Source: Trinickia fusca (lineage in GTDB: Bacteria; Pseudomonadota; Gammaproteobacteria; Burkholderiales; Burkholderiaceae). Taken from it: a stretch of DNA of 64,000 nucleotides. How positions within the stretch are numbered: the stretch's first letter is position 1; every line of letters begins with the position of its first letter. Positions 59,578 through 64,000 of the stretch are shown here, one piece after another. The position numbers and the translations under genes were made by a program. The DNA is taken from assembly GCF_003628145.1 (NCBI RefSeq), contig NZ_RBZV01000003.1:124001-188000 (forward strand), read 5' to 3'. The notes below the pieces were generated by a model. The model saw nothing but the letters and a program-made list of their open reading frames with translations, made no database searches and was not told the origin of the DNA.

Positions 59578-61944
59578 TCACTCGTAGTTGCTGAACCGGG
59601 CCAGCGGCGGCGCAGGCGGCGGAGGCGGCATGTAGCCGGCAACACCAGCCCTGAAGGCACCCACGAGCCCGTTGTCGACGTTCGACAATCCTTTGAGCGT
59701 CAATTGCGCAAGCACGCGCGTCGCCGGTGCGTTCTGGCCCGAACCATTCAAGCCGTTCGCGTAGCGCTGCATGCCGATGCCGAACGCCCAGCAATCGGCA
59801 TCGTACTGGAAGCCCACCAGGGCGTCGACGACGCGATGCCCGGCCAGGTCGTAATTGAAGCGCCCGACGCCGTACAGCCGTCGCGTAATGGGCCATTCGC
59901 CCGACACCAGGACCTGATTGATCGGCTGGTTGCTGAGCGTCGAATTGGCCCGCGTATACCGATAGGCGACGTTGACAACCTTGCGGTCTTCGGGACTGAA
60001 CCCGAAACCGATGCTTGAGCGCACGAGCTGATTGTCGTCGGCATTATATTGGAACGCCGTTTCCGAGGCGAAACCGGCGCCGAGCTTGACGGACATGCCA
60101 GCGATCAAGTCCGAATGGCTCGCGGCCGACGGGTTCGTCCCCGGCGTCAGCGTCACGCGCTGATCGGTGAAGTAGTACTGCTGCGCGATGACGAAGCGCG
60201 CTCGCTCGTCACCCGTTTGTGCATTGATGAAGCGCGAGGTCAGCGCAGCGGTGACGCGGTTCGCGTCGGCGATGCGGTCGTTGCCGACGAACGTGTTCGG
60301 CGTGAAGATCTCGGCAAGTCCGAAGTCCGACTCGGCGGTATCGAAGAGCGGCGCGAAGTCCTGATTCCGGTACGGCGTATAGACGTAGTAGAAACGCGGC
60401 TCGAGCGTCTGGATGTAGTCTTCGCCGAACAGGCGCATCGACCGGTCGAAAATAAGTCCGCTATCGAAGCTGAACGTCGGAACCGACTCGGTGAAATTCT
60501 TCGGCTGCCCGGCCGGCGCGCCCGACGCGATGTGACTGAGGTCGTAAGCCGCGAAGTGCATCTGCACTTTCGGCACGACGAAATAACCGGGTCCGACGAA
60601 GCCATACGAGACGTACGGGTTGAACATCAACCGGTCGCCTTCGGTCATGTCCGCCGTCGTGATCCTGAAACGCGAGTAGTCGGCTTCCGTACCGAAGTCG
60701 AAGCCGCCGACGTTGTACTTCGCGTACTTCACGTTCAATTGCGGCTCGCGGGCGTACGGCGGCGACGAGCCCGTCAGCGTCTGCCAGTGCTGCTCCCGCG
60801 CCAACACGGACCACGGCCCGTTCGAGTACGTCAGCCCCGCCTCTTGCTGGAACAGCAGCTGTGTGCCGACCAGAAACGAATTGCCCGCGGAGGCAAGGTC
60901 TTCCGGATAGGTGTTGTCGGAGACCTTGTTGTAGTACACATACGCGCCGAAACCATGGCCGAGATTCTGGTTGTGCGTCCAGTAGACGGCGTAGCGGTTC
61001 TCATGGCGCATCGCGTCGTTCGGCAGGAACTCTCCCGTGAACTGGCCCGAATACGTAGGCTCGAGATAGCGGAACGCCGCTTGTGTCTGTACGCCGCGCT
61101 TGGAGATGAGGCGAGGCGTCAGCGTCAGGTCGCGGTTCGGCGCGATGTTGAAGTAGTACGGTTGCGAGAACTCGATCCCGTTCGTCGAGCTCACCGAGAA
61201 CAACGGCGGCAGCAAACCGCTGCGCCGCTCGTCGCTGAGCGGGAAGGACAGCCACGGGCTCGCAAAGATCGGCACGCCCTGGAAGAACAGCACGCCATTG
61301 TGCGCGACGCCCTCGTCCGCGCCGGTATCGAAATCGAACTTGGTGCCGCGGATGTACCAGGCCGGATGGTCCGTGCACTGGCACGCAGTGTAGGTCCCGC
61401 TCGTGAAGACCGACCGCTCGTTGTCGAGCAGGTCGACGCGCTTGGCGCTGCCCGAGCCGCCGCGCAGCGTGAAGCGGTATTTCGCCTGCGGCATGTAGCC
61501 CGCATTCGACTCGACCTTCAAATGCGCCTCGGGCCCCGCGAACAGCACGCCGTTGTTGATGAGGCGCACCATGCCGTACGCGTCGGCGATGTCGGTGTCC
61601 TGATCGTAGTGCAGTGCTTGCGCCTTCACGACGGACGTGTTGCGCCGCAGTTCGGCGGAACCCTTGGCGGCCAGATCCTGATCGGACGTGCCGCTCAGGT
61701 GCTCGCCGAGCACGAACAACGACGGCGCCTGCCCCGCGGGCGGCGTGTGCTCTTCGAGTTGCGGCGCCAGCCGCAGGCCCCACGGCGTGTCGACCTGCTG
61801 CGGCACCGCGGCGTCGCCGGCAAGCTGCGCGTGCGATACCGACGGCATGAGCCCCGGCACGGCGATCAATGCCGCAGCGAGGCGCCTCATACGCGGCATC
61901 GCATCGTCGACAAAATTCGTTGGGAGAAGCGGTTTTGGCGGCAT
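59578..61944 (-). CDS. lptD: LPS-assembly protein LptD
   Basis: 788-residue outer-membrane LPS translocon subunit. A signal peptide ([19 protein letters not shown]) precedes an OstA-like N-terminal domain ([32 protein letters not shown]) and a large C-terminal beta-barrel. Cysteines are seen in the TACQCTDHP segment and near the C-terminus ([10 protein letters not shown]), consistent with the disulfides that activate LptD. The start codon is uncertain among 61944, 61899 and 61890, as no strong Shine-Dalgarno is evident. First gene of the operon with surA, pdxA and rsmA; divergent from amgK. Confidence 0.95.
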   Translation of the reverse strand: MPPKPLLPTNFVDDAMPRMRRLAAALIAVPGLMPSVSHAQLAGDAAVPQQVDTPWGLRLAPQLEEHTPPAGQAPSLFVLGEHLSGTSDQDLAAKGSAELRRNTSVVKAQALHYDQDTDIADAYGMVRLINNGVLFAGPEAHLKVESNAGYMPQAKYRFTLRGGSGSAKRVDLLDNERSVFTSGTYTACQCTDHPAWYIRGTKFDFDTGADEGVAHNGVLFFQGVPIFASPWLSFPLSDERRSGLLPPLFSVSSTNGIEFSQPYYFNIAPNRDLTLTPRLISKRGVQTQAAFRYLEPTYSGQFTGEFLPNDAMRHENRYAVYWTHNQNLGHGFGAYVYYNKVSDNTYPEDLASAGNSFLVGTQLLFQQEAGLTYSNGPWSVLAREQHWQTLTGSSPPYAREPQLNVKYAKYNVGGFDFGTEADYSRFRITTADMTEGDRLMFNPYVSYGFVGPGYFVVPKVQMHFAAYDLSHIASGAPAGQPKNFTESVPTFSFDSGLIFDRSMRLFGEDYIQTLEPRFYYVYTPYRNQDFAPLFDTAESDFGLAEIFTPNTFVGNDRIADANRVTAALTSRFINAQTGDERARFVIAQQYYFTDQRVTLTPGTNPSAASHSDLIAGMSVKLGAGFASETAFQYNADDNQLVRSSIGFGFSPEDRKVVNVAYRYTRANSTLSNQPINQVLVSGEWPITRRLYGVGRFNYDLAGHRVVDALVGFQYDADCWAFGIGMQRYANGLNGSGQNAPATRVLAQLTLKGLSNVDNGLVGAFRAGVAGYMPPPPPAPPLARFSNYE

Positions 61945-62164
61945 GTATCGTTTGGCGGAGCGGCCCGGCAGCCGGGAGGCACGGCATGTTTGCCGCCCGT
62001 TCGCACCCCGCCGCCATGGGAGGCAGCCTCACCGCACGCGCACGAGGCACGTTCGGCTGGAGCAATGACAGGCGGTCAAACGGCGTCGTGCGAAGGCCGA
62101 CACGGGGCGCAACAAAAAAAGTCGTCGGGTATTATATGGCAAGACGTTTTGCCCCCCCTTCCGT

Positions 62165-63202
62165 ATGACGACGACTCCCTCTGCCGACACCCGCCTGGCC
62201 GCCTTGCGCACCTGGCTCAGCACGCACGAGCACCAATATGGGCTCGACCTTCCTTCCCTCGCCGTGGCGTCGGCCGACGCCAGCTTCCGCCGCTATTTCC
62301 GCCTCGCGAGCTCGGGCGGGCATGGTGCCTCGCTGATCGCCGTCGATGCGCCGCCGCCCGAGAAATGCCGCGAGTTCGCCGAGATCGCGGGCCTGCTCGC
62401 CGAGGCCGGCGTGCACGCGCCGCGCGTGCTCGAATGCGATCTCGAGCACGGCTTCATGCTCGTCACCGATCTGGGCACGCAGCCGTACATCGGTGTGCTC
62501 GATCCGAACGAGCCCGCGCGCGCCAAGCCGCTCATGCGCGATGCGCTCGATGCCTTGATCCGCTGGCAGCTCGCCTCGCGCGAGCAGGTGCTGCCGCCCT
62601 TCGACGAAGCCTTCCTGCGCCGCGAGATGGAGTTGCTGCCCGAGTGGTACATCGCGCGGCATTTGAACCAGCCCGTCGACGAGAAGACGCGCGGCATACT
62701 GGACCGCACGTTCGCGCTGCTCGTCGCGAGCGCGCAGACGCAGCCTCAGGTCTACATGCTGCGCGACTTCATGCCGCGCAATCTGATGATCTGCGAGCCG
62801 AACCCCGGCGTGCTCGATTTTCAGGACGCGGTGTACGGGCCGATCACGTACGACGTGGCCTCGTTGCTGCGCGACGCGTTCATCAGCTGGGACGAGGAGT
62901 TCGAGCTCGATTGCTTCGTCTACTACTGGGAGCGTGCGAAAAAGGCGGGCCTGCCCGTCGACGCCGACTTCGGCGAGTTCTACCGGCAGCTCGAGTGGAT
63001 GGGCTTGCAGCGGCACATCAAGATCCTCGGGCTGTTCTCGAGGCTCCACTATCGCGACGGCAAGCCGCGCTATTTGGCCGATCTGCCGCGCTTCGTCGGC
63101 TATGCCCGCAAGGTCTGCGAGCGCTATCGCCCGCTCGCGCCGTTCGCACGGCTGCTCGACGAGCTCGAGGGCCGCGCGCAGCAAGTCGGCTACACGTTCT
63201 GA
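62165..63202 (+). CDS. amgK: N-acetylmuramate/N-acetylglucosamine kinase AmgK
   Basis: 345-residue aminoglycoside-phosphotransferase-fold kinase. The catalytic loop MLRDFMPRNLMICEP and the metal-site GVLDFQDAVYGPITYDVASLLRDAF are the APH motifs, and the N-terminal ADASFRRYFRL binds nucleotide. Given the adjoining murU, it should phosphorylate the anomeric carbon of MurNAc in the MurNAc-recycling shortcut that bypasses MurA. The divergent lptD and the following murU are the conserved arrangement. A TATTAT -10-like hexamer lies at 62130-62135. Confidence 0.93.
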   Translation: MTTTPSADTRLAALRTWLSTHEHQYGLDLPSLAVASADASFRRYFRLASSGGHGASLIAVDAPPPEKCREFAEIAGLLAEAGVHAPRVLECDLEHGFMLVTDLGTQPYIGVLDPNEPARAKPLMRDALDALIRWQLASREQVLPPFDEAFLRREMELLPEWYIARHLNQPVDEKTRGILDRTFALLVASAQTQPQVYMLRDFMPRNLMICEPNPGVLDFQDAVYGPITYDVASLLRDAFISWDEEFELDCFVYYWERAKKAGLPVDADFGEFYRQLEWMGLQRHIKILGLFSRLHYRDGKPRYLADLPRFVGYARKVCERYRPLAPFARLLDELEGRAQQVGYTF

Positions 63203-63218
63203 GCACGGGCCCATCACG

Positions 63219-63953
63219 ATGAACACCCCGCTCACCACAGCGATGATCTTCGCCGCCGGACGCGGCGAACGCATGCGTCCGCTCACCGATACCTGCCCGA
63301 AGCCGTTGCTCGAAGTCGGCGGCAAGGCGCTGATCGTCTGGCAGATCGAGCGCCTCGCGCGCGCCGGCTTTCGCACGATCGTCATCAACCACGCCTGGCT
63401 CGGCGAACAGCTCGAAGCCGCGCTCGGCGACGGCTCGCGTTGGGGCATCAAGCTTGCCTATTCGGCCGAGCGCGACGCGCTCGAGACGGCGGGCGGCATC
63501 GCCCAAGCACTGCCGCTGCTCGAAAAGGATGGCAAGGCGCAGGTGTTCGTCGCCGTCAGCGGCGACATCTACTGCGATTTCGATTACGCGCGGCTGCGTG
63601 AGCCCGCGCAGCGGCTCGCCATGATGGACGAGCCCGGCATGCATCTCGTGATGGTGCGCAATCCGCCGTTTCATGAGCGTGGCGACTTCGGACTCGTCGA
63701 CGGACGCTTGTCGCTCGACGGCGCCCCACGCTTCACGTTCGGCAACATCGGCCTGTACGACACGCGCATGTTCCATGCGCTGCCGCGCGGCGAGCGTCGC
63801 GCGCTCACGCCCTACTACCGCGAAGCCATTGCTGCCGGCCTCGTCAGCGGCGCGTTGTATGAAGGTCTGTGGGAAAACGTCGGGACACCTGAGCAATTGC
63901 GCACGCTCGATGCAGTGCTCGCCGGCGCGGGCCGAGAGCACGCTGCCAGTTGA
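63219..63953 (+). CDS. murU: N-acetylmuramate alpha-1-phosphate uridylyltransferase MurU
   Basis: 244-residue nucleotidyltransferase starting MNTPLTTAMIFAAGRGERM. Nucleotide-binding signature AAGRGERMRPLTDTCPKPLL, and the VSGDIYCDFDYARL metal site. Using UTP, it turns MurNAc-1-phosphate from AmgK into UDP-MurNAc, feeding peptidoglycan synthesis and giving intrinsic fosfomycin tolerance in species that have this pair. The ATG at 63219 lies 16 nt after the amgK stop. It is the last gene in the window; the final 47 bp show nothing further. Confidence 0.93.
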   Translation: MNTPLTTAMIFAAGRGERMRPLTDTCPKPLLEVGGKALIVWQIERLARAGFRTIVINHAWLGEQLEAALGDGSRWGIKLAYSAERDALETAGGIAQALPLLEKDGKAQVFVAVSGDIYCDFDYARLREPAQRLAMMDEPGMHLVMVRNPPFHERGDFGLVDGRLSLDGAPRFTFGNIGLYDTRMFHALPRGERRALTPYYREAIAAGLVSGALYEGLWENVGTPEQLRTLDAVLAGAGREHAAS

Positions 63954-64000
63954 ACCGCTGCCAGGGCTAGTGGGTCCTGAGCCGGTCAGTGGCCGGCTTC

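Noticed and set aside
60049-63222. 1057-aa plus-strand open frame across lptD and amgK
   Set aside because: It is the mirror of lptD and an off-frame of amgK, is extremely Arg rich and has no recognisable domain; a codon-bias artefact.

Overview
The window is high-GC (roughly two-thirds G+C by eye), densely coding bacterial chromosome. The suite of genes points to a betaproteobacterium of Burkholderiaceae, Burkholderia sensu lato (Burkholderia, Paraburkholderia, Trinickia, Caballeronia or relatives). The clues are the phnSTUV/phnW/phnA/phnY phosphonate locus with a GntR regulator, the lptD-surA-pdxA-rsmA block opposite amgK-murU, and miaB-phoH-ybeY-corC-lnt-glyQS-gmhB-plsC. The genus cannot be fixed from this sequence alone. 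I saw no rRNA, tRNA, CRISPR array, insertion sequence or prophage.

Layout. Positions 1-1.9 kb are coding-poor: a cold-shock protein gene, a possible 63-residue ORF and a frameshifted 3' remnant of a UvrD/Rep-type helicase. Positions 1.9-4.6 kb carry glcG-glcB (glyoxylate use). A secreted hypothetical protein and a membrane diguanylate cyclase follow, with a perfect FNR-type palindrome upstream of the cyclase. Positions 6.8-17.3 kb form a complete 2-aminoethylphosphonate (AEP) locus. It has a four-gene ABC importer (phnSTUV), AEP transaminase (phnW), phosphonoacetaldehyde dehydrogenase (phnY), phosphonoacetate hydrolase (phnA), a PhnZ-type HD protein, a GntR regulator and a flanking DeoR regulator. 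AEP would be imported and converted via phosphonoacetaldehyde and phosphonoacetate to acetate plus phosphate.

Positions 17.3-24 kb hold a LysR/YciI/quinone-reductase-like trio, a methyltransferase, a galactonate module (GntR/FCD regulator and dgoD flanking a 26-bp perfect palindrome) and a CopD-like membrane protein. Positions 24-28 kb hold a two-gene multihaem cytochrome c operon and an RhlE-type DEAD-box helicase, each closed by a strong hairpin. Positions 28-31.3 kb hold a hypothetical protein, a di-iron ferritin-like protein and a cytoplasmic gamma-glutamyltransferase homologue.

Positions 31.4-37.4 kb are the glycerol regulon: glpR, two small genes, then glpD, glpK and an aquaglyceroporin with both NPA boxes altered. 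A GlpR-type operator precedes glpD. Positions 37.6-41.8 kb hold a HAD phosphatase, ribB under an FMN riboswitch, and an MFS exporter divergent from its likely LysR regulator.

Positions 41.9-54.6 kb are housekeeping: miaB, phoH, ybeY, chaC, corC, lnt, glyQ, glyS, gmhB, plsC and a YgjP-like peptidase. gloA and an EamA transporter follow. The end of the window is lptD-surA-pdxA-rsmA on the minus strand, divergent from amgK-murU (cell-wall sugar recycling).

Nothing here amounts to a wholly new system. The best candidates for follow-up are the PhnZ-type oxygenase homologue embedded in a hydrolytic AEP pathway without its PhnY* partner, the galactonate regulator with no conventional start codon behind its only good Shine-Dalgarno, and the NPV/SPA aquaglyceroporin.
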